A DNA stretch of 40,354 nt, from assembly GCA_005889075.1 (NCBI GenBank), contig VBDQ01000081.1:1-40354 (forward strand). Reading direction: 5' to 3'. This document shows, one piece after another, positions 1-10,324 of this stretch. This DNA is from Chloroflexota bacterium. Its GTDB lineage: Bacteria > Chloroflexota > Limnocylindria > P2-11E. A model generated the notes under the pieces. The model was not told where the DNA came from and did not search any database. It saw only the letters and a program-made list of their open reading frames with translations. How positions within the stretch are numbered: the first letter of the stretch is position 1; each line of letters starts with the position of its first letter. The position numbers were made by a program, and so were the translations under genes.

Positions 1-3000
1 TCTTTGCCGCCTGATGCAGCTTCGCGACGCGCACCGCCGCCGCCACCTGGTGCGACACGGCGGTGAGGAGATCCTCGTCGTCGCGCACGAACGCCCCGAC
101 GCGCGGGCTCTCGACGCCGAGCACGCCGATACGTTCGTCGCCCAGAAGGAGCGGCACGCAGAGCACCGAGCGGATCTCCGGGGGGCCGTAGAAGCGGGGA
201 TCGAGCTCTCCGTCGGCGACGTTCTGGAGCTGGCCATGCTCGATGACCCACCAGCTGATTCCCTGGCCCCGACCGAGACGCTGCCCGACGTATGAGCCTG
301 ACGGCCCGACCGCCGCGCGGATCACGAGGTTCTCGCCGGTCTCGTCCAGCGTCAGAAGGAAGCCGTTCTCGTAGCCCATCGCGTCGCAGACGATCCGGAT
401 GAGCCGCGTCGCGAGCTCGTCGATGTCGAGGACAGCGCTGATCTCGCTTGCGAGACGCTGAAGGATCGCGAGCCGCCGCCCGTGCGTGTGCGCGCTCGCC
501 GCGAACTGCTCGAGCAGGAGGCCCGGCCCGGGCACGTCCTCGATGTCCTCGTGCAGGATGCCGGCGATCCGCCGCAGCTGCGCCGCGCCCTGGGCCCGAT
601 CGCGCTCGAGCACGCGCAGGAACGCGTCGACTACTGCCGGATGGAACTGCGTGCTGCGGCACCGCAGCAGCTCGGTGCACGCATGCTCGACCGTCTGCGC
701 CTGCTTATACGAGCGGCGGCTCACGATGACCTCGAATGCATCCGCGGCCGCGACGATGTACGCCTCGACCGGGACGAGGTCGCCGCCGAGCTGGTCGGGG
801 TATCCGCTGCCGTCGTACCGCTCGTGATGCGCGCGGACGATCGGCGCGAGATCGCGCAACGGCTCGACCGCGTTGACGATGGAAGCCCCGAGCTCCGAGT
901 GCGTGCGCATGACCGTCCACTCCTCCCCGGTGAGGGCGGCCGGCTTGTTGAGGATCGCATCGGGCACGCCGATCTTGCCGATGTCGTGGAGCAGCGCACC
1001 CAGCTGCACCCGGCGGAGCTGATCGGTCCCGAGCTGCATCTCCTCGCCGATGCTCCGCGCGAGCGCGGCCACGCGCGCGGAGTGGCTGCGCGTGTACGGG
1101 TCGCGCGCGTCGACGGCGGCCGCGAGGGCGCGGACGGAAGCGAGGTACAGCTCGCGCATCCGCGTCAGCGCTTCGGCGTTCTCGAAGGCGGTCGCCACGA
1201 GGTTCGCGAGGGTCTGCAGAACGGCGACGTCCTCGTCGTCGAAGGCGTTCTCTGCTCGCGCCTCGCTCGCGAGCACGCCGAGCAGCTTGCCGCGGCTCTT
1301 GATCGGCACGAAGGCGCCGTGGGTCGTGCGGTGCGACTCCGTCGTGAGGACGACATGGCTCAGGGGATCGGTCCCTAGCGCGAGGCGCCCGGACCCCGGG
1401 CCGGCCTCGGCTCCCTGCGACCGCAGCACGACGTCGAGCTCCTGCGCAACCGGGTCGTACCGCGCCACGGTGAACGCGTCACGAGCAACCAGCAGAGCCG
1501 CCGCGTCGAAGGCGAGCTTGGCGATCGCGTACGGTTCGTTCACCGCCGCGAGCTGCCACGCCAGGACGTTCAGCGCCGCGAGCCGCCCGATCCGCCGTTC
1601 GCGCTCGCGCCGCTCGTTCGCCGCGCGGAGCGCACTTCCGGCGAGGTCGCCATACGCGGAAAGCTGCTGGCGCTCCACGCTGTCGAACGTCCGATACGGA
1701 TCGGTCGTCCCGATGACGAGAGCCGCGCGGACCTCGCCGGCGATGACGACAGGGGTCAGCATCGTCGCGTGGACCCCCAAGCCGTGCGCGAGGACGGTGA
1801 TCGGGCGATCGTCCTCCGGCGTACGGTCCCCGACATAGTCGCGAAGGACGGTGAGCTCCCGTCGTGAAACGACCTCGCGGAGGAGCGGTCCGATCGGAGA
1901 CCACGGCTCGCCGCGAAGCGGCGAGGCGAGTCCGAGCGCCGCGAGTGGACGCCCGGCGCCGTCCTTGATCTCCGTGATCATGACCCACTCGACGTCGAAC
2001 GCCGCCTTGATCTCCCCGGCGATCCGCTCGATCACATCCTCCGGCATCGCACCCGAGACCTCGCGCGAAAGCGCCTCGAGACGACGGCCGTGCTCGATGA
2101 TCCGTGCGTTCCGCAGGGCGATGGCGGCGTGGGACGCGAGCCCCTCGAGCGCGCGGCGGTCGTCGGCGTCGAACGGGCGCGGATCGAGCCGCGCGACGGT
2201 GATGGTCGCTGCGAACTGCCCGTGGAGAAAGATCGGAACCCCCACCACCGCGCGGACGCCCAGATCGCGGATCGCGGGGACGGCGGTGGGATCGGTGGCG
2301 TAGTCGGCGACGGCCACCGTCGATCGTGCTCGAAGCACCGCACCGACGATCCCCATATGCGACTGCGCGTGAACGCCGACGACACGCTCGCCGGTCCCCG
2401 CGCCCGCGGCCACGACGAACTCCTCGCCTCGCCGGATGTTCACCGTCGCGTGCTGCGCCTCGACGAGCGCCAGCGCGCCGCGCGCGATCGTCCGCAACAG
2501 CTGTTCTGGCTCGGTCTCGGCAGCGATCTCAGTCGCGACCCGCTCGAGGCTGCGTCCCAGACGTAGGGCGACCTCCGCGCGGGACTGCTCGGCGCGGTAG
2601 CTGTCGACCGTCGCCGCGAGGATGAGGACGGCGAGAGAAGTAACGATGATCTCGGCGAGGAGCTGCGGCGCCGGCGTTGGTTGCGCGAAGGCGATACGGA
2701 TCACCTCCATCCCGACACGCGCCACGAGGAAGGTGAACATCGTCGCGACGATCCCGGCGCGTCCGAGGCGGTACATCGCGAGTGCGCCGACGGCGACGAT
2801 GATGACGAAGGCGATGCTGCGCGGATTTGGCGCGGTGCCGATGGTCCACACGCCGGCCGTCACCAGATCCGCGACGACGATGCGCATCGGCATCTCCTGA
2901 AGCGGGGCAGCGCGACCGCGCTTGATGTCGAGCCACCAGACCATGCCGATCGTCGCCGCGAGGAACGCGAGGGCGAGCGCGGCCACCGGCACGATGGCTT

Positions 3001-3088
3001 GACCGCCGATAAACAGCCACATCCCAGCCCCTGCGAGCGCTCCGATGCGTCCGACGAGGAGCGGATCGCGTGGCACCACCCTCCTCAT
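1..3088 (-). CDS. Membrane-anchored multi-GAF HD-GYP domain protein (partial, 3' end beyond window edge)
   Basis: Minus-strand frame starting ATG at 3088 (MRRVVPRDPL..., then WWLDIKRGRAAPLQEMPMR with hydrophobic N-terminus). The same frame contains LLHDIGKIGVPD (~978-1000) and RAHHERYDGSGYP (~805-845), the HD-GYP signature, with GAF-like sequence upstream and downstream. Absent from the ORF track because no stop lies in the window. Confidence 0.85.
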   Translation of the reverse strand, partial: MRRVVPRDPLLVGRIGALAGAGMWLFIGGQAIVPVAALALAFLAATIGMVWWLDIKRGRAAPLQEMPMRIVVADLVTAGVWTIGTAPNPRSIAFVIIVAVGALAMYRLGRAGIVATMFTFLVARVGMEVIRIAFAQPTPAPQLLAEIIVTSLAVLILAATVDSYRAEQSRAEVALRLGRSLERVATEIAAETEPEQLLRTIARGALALVEAQHATVNIRRGEEFVVAAGAGTGERVVGVHAQSHMGIVGAVLRARSTVAVADYATDPTAVPAIRDLGVRAVVGVPIFLHGQFAATITVARLDPRPFDADDRRALEGLASHAAIALRNARIIEHGRRLEALSREVSGAMPEDVIERIAGEIKAAFDVEWVMITEIKDGAGRPLAALGLASPLRGEPWSPIGPLLREVVSRRELTVLRDYVGDRTPEDDRPITVLAHGLGVHATMLTPVVIAGEVRAALVIGTTDPYRTFDSVERQQLSAYGDLAGSALRAANERRERERRIGRLAALNVLAWQLAAVNEPYAIAKLAFDAAALLVARDAFTVARYDPVAQELDVVLRSQGAEAGPGSGRLALGTDPLSHVVLTTESHRTTHGAFVPIKSRGKLLGVLASEARAENAFDDEDVAVLQTLANLVATAFENAEALTRMRELYLASVRALAAAVDARDPYTRSHSARVAALARSIGEEMQLGTDQLRRVQLGALLHDIGKIGVPDAILNKPAALTGEEWTVMRTHSELGASIVNAVEPLRDLAPIVRAHHERYDGSGYPDQLGGDLVPVEAYIVAAADAFEVIVSRRSYKQAQTVEHACTELLRCRSTQFHPAVVDAFLRVLERDRAQGAAQLRRIAGILHEDIEDVPGPGLLLEQFAASAHTHGRRLAILQRLASEISAVLDIDELATRLIRIVCDAMGYENGFLLTLDETGENLVIRAAVGPSGSYVGQRLGRGQGISWWVIEHGQLQNVADGELDPRFYGPPEIRSVLCVPLLLGDERIGVLGVESPRVGAFVRDDEDLLTAVSHQVAAAVRVAKLHQAAK

Positions 3089-3340
3089 CCCTGACCGAAG
3101 ATAGAAGGCGTGCGTCCCAGCGCTGTATCAAAGCGACGTGTACGCGAGGCCGTTCCGCTGACCGTCGCCGGGTTGATTCTCGGCGCCGTGACGCTGTTGC
3201 GGCGCCGGTCCCGTGCTCTGGGGGCCGGAGTGATGGTCAGCTTCGGGCTCTGGTGGCTCTGGGCCTTTCGCCAGGCCGAGGAAGGCTGCGCGCGGTATCG
3301 GCTACGAGCTGCTGCGGCCGCGGCCCGCCGGACGCGAGCC

Positions 3341-3625
3341 CTAGGCGTGCCCGCGCGGAAGGTCGGTGCGCGGCGGAGCGAAGACCTGGACGACTTGGGT
3401 GGCCTCCTCGAACACGCGGACGCCGTGCGCGGTCTTCGCCGGCACGCGGTAGCTGTCGCCAGGCATCAGGATCCGCTGCTCCCCGGCGATGACCATCGCC
3501 AGCGATCCCTTGACGACCACACCGATCTGTTCGACCTCGTGTTTGTGCGTCTCGATCACCGTCTTGGCGGCGTACTCGTACACGATCACGGTCGCGTGGT
3601 CGGCGTTGACGACGCGGCCCTTCAC
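3341..3625 (-). CDS. Small cupin-domain protein
   Basis: ETHKHEVEQIGVVVKGSLAMVIAGEQRILMPGDSYRVPAKTAHGV matches the cupin pattern. The conserved-looking N-terminus extends upstream to about 3685 without an ATG/GTG/TTG. Confidence 0.8.
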   Translation of the reverse strand: MKGRVVNADHATVIVYEYAAKTVIETHKHEVEQIGVVVKGSLAMVIAGEQRILMPGDSYRVPAKTAHGVRVFEEATQVVQVFAPPRTDLPRGHA

Positions 3626-3691
3626 GCCGGGTGAAGGTTCGATGAGCGGCAGGTCACGCGGGCTCGCGTAAAAGAGCTTAGGCAGAGCGCG

Positions 3692-4965
<1,274 letters not shown>

Positions 4966-4966
<1 letters not shown>

Positions 4967-5619
4967 TAGCGGACGCCCACCGGCTCTCGGGTCGGCGGCT
5001 CTTCGGTTTTGGCGATCGAGATGAGGGATTCCTTGCCGACGAAGATCTCGTCGATGATCCCGTACTCGCGGGCTTCCTCGGCGCTCATGAAGCGATCGCG
5101 CTCGCTGTCGCGCTTCACCTTCTCGTGCGACTGGCCGCTGTGGTTGGCGAGGATCTTCGTGAGCTTGTCGACGAGGGTCTCGAGCTCCTTCACCTGGATC
5201 ATCACGTCGGGCGTGTTGCCGCGGAACCCACCGGCGCCCTGGTGGATCATCATCCGCGAGTTCGGGAGCGCGTACCGCTTGCCCTTCGCGCCCGCCGCGA
5301 GCAGAACGGCGGCCATCGAAGCGGCCTGGCCGATGCAGATCGTGTTCACCGGCGCCTTCAGGTACTGCATGGTGTCGTAGATCGCCAGGCCGGCCGTCAC
5401 GACCCCGCCTGGCGAGTTGATGTAGAGGTAGATGTCGCGCTCGGGATCCTCGGACTCGAGGAACAAGAGCTGCGCGATGATGAGGTTGGCCATCGTGTCC
5501 TCGATGGCGTCCCCGATGAAGATGATCCGTTCCTTGAGCAGACGCGAGAAGATGTCGTACGCGCGCTCACCGCGTCCGGACTGCTCGATGACCATCGGCA
5601 CGTAGTTCGTCGTGGTCAA
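4966..5619 (-). CDS. clpP: ATP-dependent Clp protease proteolytic subunit ClpP
   Basis: [62 protein letters not shown], containing catalytic Ser and His; stop overlaps the clpX GTG start. Confidence 0.98.
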
Positions 5620-5800
5620 AACGCCCTCCTCGCACGGGATGCCGCTCTGTCCAGAGTGTACGGCAGCGTCTTGGGCGCGATCGCCGTCTTTGCGAGTGAT
5701 TCATGTAGCCGTTCGGGATCAGCGACGTAGCGCAAGAGCCTGTTCGAGGCCCTGTTTACCGTGCAGGCGAGCCGGTACGATGCCGCCGAGGAGCGGGACG

Positions 5801-7867
5801 ATGAGAAAAATGCCGCGCTCGCTGCGGTTCTACGTGGCGGCATCGACCTTGTATGCGGCCGCGGTTTTCCTCGCCGTCCAGTACATCTACACGATCGAGC
5901 TCGCGGGGAGTGGGCTCGTCGTGGCGCGCCGGGACACGGGCGATGTCCTTGCGTCGATCCAGCTCGTGTCGTTCGTCGTCTGGCTGGGCATCAGCCTCAT
6001 CGCTGCCGTGATCATGCATCGGCTCGCGAGCGCGCTCGCCGGCGCGCGCAGCGCCGAGCGACAGAAGGACGACGAGCTCGGCGCGATCTTCGGCCTGTCC
6101 GCAGCGATCGCGGGTCCGCTCGATCTCGAGCAGATCGGCGCGTACTTCGTCACCGCGACGCGCAACGCGGTGCCGCTCGAGGTCACGATCGCGCTCATCG
6201 TCTACGACGACGTCCTCGAGGCCTTTCGCACGGTCGCCACGGGTGGCCCCGACGCCGGCGTCCTCGGCGGCGCGACCTATTCCACCGCCGCGCTGCCAGC
6301 GCTCATCCGCACGCGCGTGATCGACCATCACAACCCGCTCGTCCTCGCGGACACGCACGCGAACGCCGAGCCGTGGACGAAGGTGGCGCAGGAGATGCCG
6401 CAGGTCGCGAAGGCGCGCTCGTTCGCCGCACTGCCGCTCGTCTCGCGCGAACGGCTCGTCGGCGTCCTGCTGCTCGAGAGCGCGAAGCCAGGCGTCCTCA
6501 CACCCGACAACGTGCAGGTGCCCGTGATCATGGGGCAGTACGTCGCCGGGTCGATCCATAGCGCGCTCTCGGTGAAAGAGGCTGAGGCGCGGGCCGAGCG
6601 CGAGGCGCTCCTGAACCGGATCGCGCAGCGGGCGCGCGCCAGCCTCGATCCCGACGACATCCTCAGGGGCACCGTCGCCGAGCTCGCCCGGATCCTCGGC
6701 GTTTCCCGCGCCATCGTCGCCGTCGGCGAGTCGGAGGATGACTTGAGCGTTGCGTTCGAGTGGGACGCGCCAGGGGTCGCACCGATCGGTCGCAGCGCCG
6801 GCAGCATCCCGATCGCGAAGCTCGCGGGTCGGCTCGGCCGCACCGTCGCGGTCAATGACATCCGTGAGGATCGGCGCTTCGCCCAGGCCGAAAATGCGGA
6901 CGGGTCGGTTCAGCGCGGCATCGCCGTCGCCGCAACGCCGATCCGCGTCGGCGGCCAACTCGCGGGTGCCCTCGCGCTCTCCCAGATCGATCACGTTCGG
7001 GAATGGACGGCCGACGACGTCCGCCTCATCGAAGGCGTCGCGCAAGAGCTTCGCGTGGCCATCACCGCGGCTGAGGCGTTCGAGCAGCAGCGGCGCGCCG
7101 TGGGCGAGCTGGAACGGCTGAACCGCGCGAAGAGCGACTTCGTCTCCATCGTGAGCCACGAGTTCCGCACGCCGCTCACCGGGATCCAGGGGTTCTCGGA
7201 GATGATGAGCGAGGAGGAGCTGACGCCGGAGGAGATGCGCGAGTACGCCGGCGACATCAACAAGGATGCGCGCCGCCTGAATCGGATGATCAACGAGATG
7301 CTCGACCTCGACAAGATGGAGTCGGGCCGAATGCAATTACATCGGGAGCCTGTTGACGTCAACGCTGTCGTGACCGAGACGGCCGACCGGATCAGGCCGA
7401 ACGCGCCCTCTCACCCTATCCGTCTCACCCTCGATCCAGCCGTCGGCGACATCCAAGGGGACCGGGACAAGCTCACGCAGGTGATGACGAACCTGATGAA
7501 CAACGCCGTGAAGTATTCGCCGTCCGGCGGGGAGATCGTCGTCGCCACGCGCGCCGAAGGCGACGCGGTCCACGTTCTCGTCCGCGATCACGGGATGGGG
7601 ATCCCGAAGGAGGCTCTCGGGTCGATCTTCGAACGGTACGGCCGCGTGGAGTCGCCCGCGACGCGGCACATCCAAGGCACCGGCCTCGGCCTGCCGATCG
7701 TCCGTCAGATCGTGCAGCTCCACGGCGGCACGGTTTGGGCGGAGAGCACCGTCGGCGAGGGATCCAGCTCATTCAGGCCGCGCTTCGATCGACCGCGCAC
7801 GAGGTGCAATTCGCGGAGGACGGCGCGGCGTGTGTCGCACTCATCGAGAAGGTGCGGCCTGACGTAG
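5801..7867 (+). CDS. Membrane GAF-domain sensor histidine kinase; C-terminal tail out of frame
   Basis: TM N-terminus MRKMPRSLRFYVAASTLYAAAVFLAVQYIY, two GAF-like regions, HisKA SIVSHEFRTPLTGIQGF, HATPase N/G boxes (NLMNNAVKYSPSGG, DHGMGIP, GTGLGLPIV). After GTVWAESTVGEGS the frame reads an arginine-rich non-homologous tail. Confidence 0.92.
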   Translation: MRKMPRSLRFYVAASTLYAAAVFLAVQYIYTIELAGSGLVVARRDTGDVLASIQLVSFVVWLGISLIAAVIMHRLASALAGARSAERQKDDELGAIFGLSAAIAGPLDLEQIGAYFVTATRNAVPLEVTIALIVYDDVLEAFRTVATGGPDAGVLGGATYSTAALPALIRTRVIDHHNPLVLADTHANAEPWTKVAQEMPQVAKARSFAALPLVSRERLVGVLLLESAKPGVLTPDNVQVPVIMGQYVAGSIHSALSVKEAEARAEREALLNRIAQRARASLDPDDILRGTVAELARILGVSRAIVAVGESEDDLSVAFEWDAPGVAPIGRSAGSIPIAKLAGRLGRTVAVNDIREDRRFAQAENADGSVQRGIAVAATPIRVGGQLAGALALSQIDHVREWTADDVRLIEGVAQELRVAITAAEAFEQQRRAVGELERLNRAKSDFVSIVSHEFRTPLTGIQGFSEMMSEEELTPEEMREYAGDINKDARRLNRMINEMLDLDKMESGRMQLHREPVDVNAVVTETADRIRPNAPSHPIRLTLDPAVGDIQGDRDKLTQVMTNLMNNAVKYSPSGGEIVVATRAEGDAVHVLVRDHGMGIPKEALGSIFERYGRVESPATRHIQGTGLGLPIVRQIVQLHGGTVWAESTVGEGSSSFRPRFDRPRTRCNSRRTARRVSHSSRRCGLT

Positions 7868-8088
7868 TCTTCAGCGACGTTTCGATGCCGGAGATGGATG
7901 GATTCGAGGTTGCGGACGCGCTGCACGCCAGACCCGACATCGCTCACACGCCGATCGTCTTCATGACCGCTTCCGTGCAGCGCGATGAGGTCGAGGAATG
8001 CTTCCGGCACGGCGCGGCGGGTCATCTCGGGAAGCCCTTCAGCATGACCGAGTTCCGCGCCCGCATCGCGCAGTTCGCCAAGAGCTGA
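7735..8088 (+). pseudogene. Response-regulator receiver domain lacking its N-terminal acidic strand
   Basis: LIQAALRSTAHEVQFAEDGAACVALIEKVRPDVVFSDVSMPEMDGFEVADAL...FMTAS...GKPF is receiver sequence, but the beta1 / DD motif is missing and the ORF starts inside the kinase gene. Confidence 0.7.
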
Positions 8089-9233
8089 TGGCCGGCGAAC
8101 GCATCGTCTTCGTCGACGACGAGGAGCAGATCCGCAAGCTTCTGTCGACCTGGCTCTCCCGGCACGGGTACGAGGTGACGTTGGCGAACGACGGATGGGA
8201 GGCGCTCAAGGCGATCCGCGCGAAGATGCCCGACCTCGTCATCACCGACGTGAACATGCCGAACATGAACGGATTCGAGCTGACCCGCCGTCTCCGGGCT
8301 GACCACCGTACGGCCCGGATCCCGGTGGTCATGCTCTCGGCGCGCAAGCAGGCCGATGACGTCCTGACCGGTTACGCGGAGGGCGCCGACGAATACATAC
8401 CCAAGCCGGTCGAGATGGCCGTCCTGTCGGCGAAGATCGAGGTCCTGGTCAAGCGGTTCAGGGCGATCCACGGCGAGACGACCACGAAACGCGGCGGGAA
8501 CGTGATCCTCTTCGTGCACGGCAAGGGCGGCGTCGGCTGCACGACCCTGGCGGTGAACTCCGCGGTCGCCCTCGCGGCGACCACGATCTACCGCGTAACG
8601 CTCCTGGACCTGAACCTCGAGTTCGGCAACGTCCCGATGCTGATGAACCTCGCACCCGATCGGACGCTCGCCGACCTTGCGGAGGAAGCGCACACCGAGC
8701 TCGACGACGCGACCTTCGAGCGCTACCTCACGCAAGACCGCAGCGGCGTCAAGGTACTTGCCGGCTGCGATACGCCCGAGCGCGCGGAGCTCGTGACGGT
8801 GCCCGCGGTGCAGCAGGCCATCGATCACTTGCAGATGCAGTCCGATTACGTCGTGATCGACGCGCCGGCGAGCTTCTCGCAGCAAGTCCTCGCCGCGCTC
8901 GACGTGGCCGACGCCGTCATCATCGTCACCGCGGCGCACCTGCCCTCCCTCAAGGCGACGAAGGAGACGCTCGACGTCCTCGAGAAGCTCTCCTATCCGC
9001 GCGAGCGGAGCGTCCTCGTCGTCAATCGCACGAGCGGCTCGGGCGTGGAGATGGACCAGATCGCGCGCTTTTTCAACCGCAAGCCAGACATCGTGGTGCC
9101 GTTCACGCCGGCCTGCGACGACGCGGCCGATCGGGGCCGGCCGCTCACCGTGCTCCATCCCGACAGCGCCGCCGCGAAAGTCATGCGCGATCTCGCGGCG
9201 CAGATCGCGGTGGCGGCTCCCTCCGGTCGCTGA
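8088..9233 (+). CDS. Receiver domain fused to CpaE/TadZ/MinD-like P-loop ATPase
   Basis: Receiver IVFVDDEEQIRKLL...VITDVNMPNMNGFELTRRL...YIPKPVE; deviant Walker A HGKGGVGCTTLAVNSAVALA; stop/start overlap TGATG with preceding ORF. Confidence 0.88.
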   Translation: MAGERIVFVDDEEQIRKLLSTWLSRHGYEVTLANDGWEALKAIRAKMPDLVITDVNMPNMNGFELTRRLRADHRTARIPVVMLSARKQADDVLTGYAEGADEYIPKPVEMAVLSAKIEVLVKRFRAIHGETTTKRGGNVILFVHGKGGVGCTTLAVNSAVALAATTIYRVTLLDLNLEFGNVPMLMNLAPDRTLADLAEEAHTELDDATFERYLTQDRSGVKVLAGCDTPERAELVTVPAVQQAIDHLQMQSDYVVIDAPASFSQQVLAALDVADAVIIVTAAHLPSLKATKETLDVLEKLSYPRERSVLVVNRTSGSGVEMDQIARFFNRKPDIVVPFTPACDDAADRGRPLTVLHPDSAAAKVMRDLAAQIAVAAPSGR

Positions 9234-9315
9234 CGCTCCCGCCCGCTCCGCCGCGTGACCGATCCGCGGCGTGGCGGGCGCCGTATGGTACGTATCCGCA
9301 CCTCGGGAGGAACAG

Positions 9316-10311
9316 ATGGATGAGCTCAACGAGACCCAGCGGTACTTCATCGAGGAGCATGTCGAGGACTACCGCGACGGACTGATCGCGCGGCGGGAGC
9401 TCGTGCGGCGCGTCACGCTCATCGCCGGCAGCGCGGCGCTCGCGACGACCGTGCTCGCCGCGTGCGACCTCTCGCCGCGTGCGGCGCCGGCGACCTCGCC
9501 CACGGTGTACACGCCGTCGGCCTCCGCAGGACTCGTAGCGCAGCCATACGCGACTCCGCCGGCGAACCCAACGACCGACGGCATCACGGTGAAGGAGACC
9601 GACCCTCGCATCAGCGTGTCGCGGCCGGACGTGCGCGCCGCGGACGGAGCGTCGCTCATGGCGTACGTCGCCACGCCGGTCGCCGCGAGCGGACGCGTCC
9701 CGGGCGTCGTCGTCATCCACGAGAACCGCGGGCAGACCGAGCACATCCGCGACATCGTCCGTCGCGTCGCGACCGCGGGATTCGTCGGCATCAACATCGA
9801 CCTCTCGGCGCGCGACGGCGGCGCCGCGAAGCTCACCGACCAGGCGGCATACAACGCTGCGCTCGGGAAGCGCTCGACCGCAGACAAGCTGTCCGACCAC
9901 GATGCCACCATTGCCTACCTGTTGCCGCTGACGAGCGGGGCGGTCGGAGCCGTCGGCTTCTGCTTCGGAGGTGGCGAGGTCTGGAACATCCTCTCCGGCG
10001 CTCCACCTGCCGCCCTCAAGGCCGCCGTTCCCTTCTATGGCCCACAGCCATCGAACTACACCGAGCTCGCGAAAGTGAAGACGGCGGTGTTCGCGGTGTA
10101 CGCCGAGCAGGACACCCGCATCAGCGGTACGGCGCCGCAGATGGAGGAGCAGCTCAAGAAGGCCGGCGTCCCGTACCAGATCACGGTGTATCCCGGCGTG
10201 AACCACGCATTTCACAACGACACGAATGCGGCGGGCGACCGCTACAACGCGGCGCAAGCGCAGAAGGCATGGGTCGCGACGATCGAATGGTTCCGGCGGT
10301 ACCTCGCCTAG
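9316..10311 (+). CDS. Dienelactone hydrolase family protein with Tat/lipoprotein-like N-terminus
   Basis: GVVVIHENRGQTEHIRDIVRR, VGFCFGGG, YPGVNHAFHND; N-terminal RRVTLIAGSAALATTVLAAC (twin-Arg plus lipobox); SD GGGAGG before ATG 9316. Confidence 0.88.
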   Translation: MDELNETQRYFIEEHVEDYRDGLIARRELVRRVTLIAGSAALATTVLAACDLSPRAAPATSPTVYTPSASAGLVAQPYATPPANPTTDGITVKETDPRISVSRPDVRAADGASLMAYVATPVAASGRVPGVVVIHENRGQTEHIRDIVRRVATAGFVGINIDLSARDGGAAKLTDQAAYNAALGKRSTADKLSDHDATIAYLLPLTSGAVGAVGFCFGGGEVWNILSGAPPAALKAAVPFYGPQPSNYTELAKVKTAVFAVYAEQDTRISGTAPQMEEQLKKAGVPYQITVYPGVNHAFHNDTNAAGDRYNAAQAQKAWVATIEWFRRYLA

Positions 10312-10324
10312 CGCTCGGAGTCGA

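Noticed and set aside
3110-3634. Plus-strand ORF with a hydrophobic N-terminus between the HD-GYP and cupin genes
   Set aside because: The hydrophobic stretch (VPLTVAGLILGAVTLL...VMVSFGLWWLW) could be a small membrane protein, but the ORF runs on antisense through the cupin gene and I have no homology, so it is not supported.
5756-7336. 526-aa minus-strand ORF opposite the histidine kinase
   Set aside because: High-GC antisense artefact: His/Arg/Asp-rich low-information sequence, while the plus strand encodes recognisable GAF/HisKA/HATPase domains.
8022-9350. 442-aa minus-strand ORF opposite the REC-CpaE gene
   Set aside because: Antisense shadow ORF; the sense strand has clear receiver and P-loop motifs.
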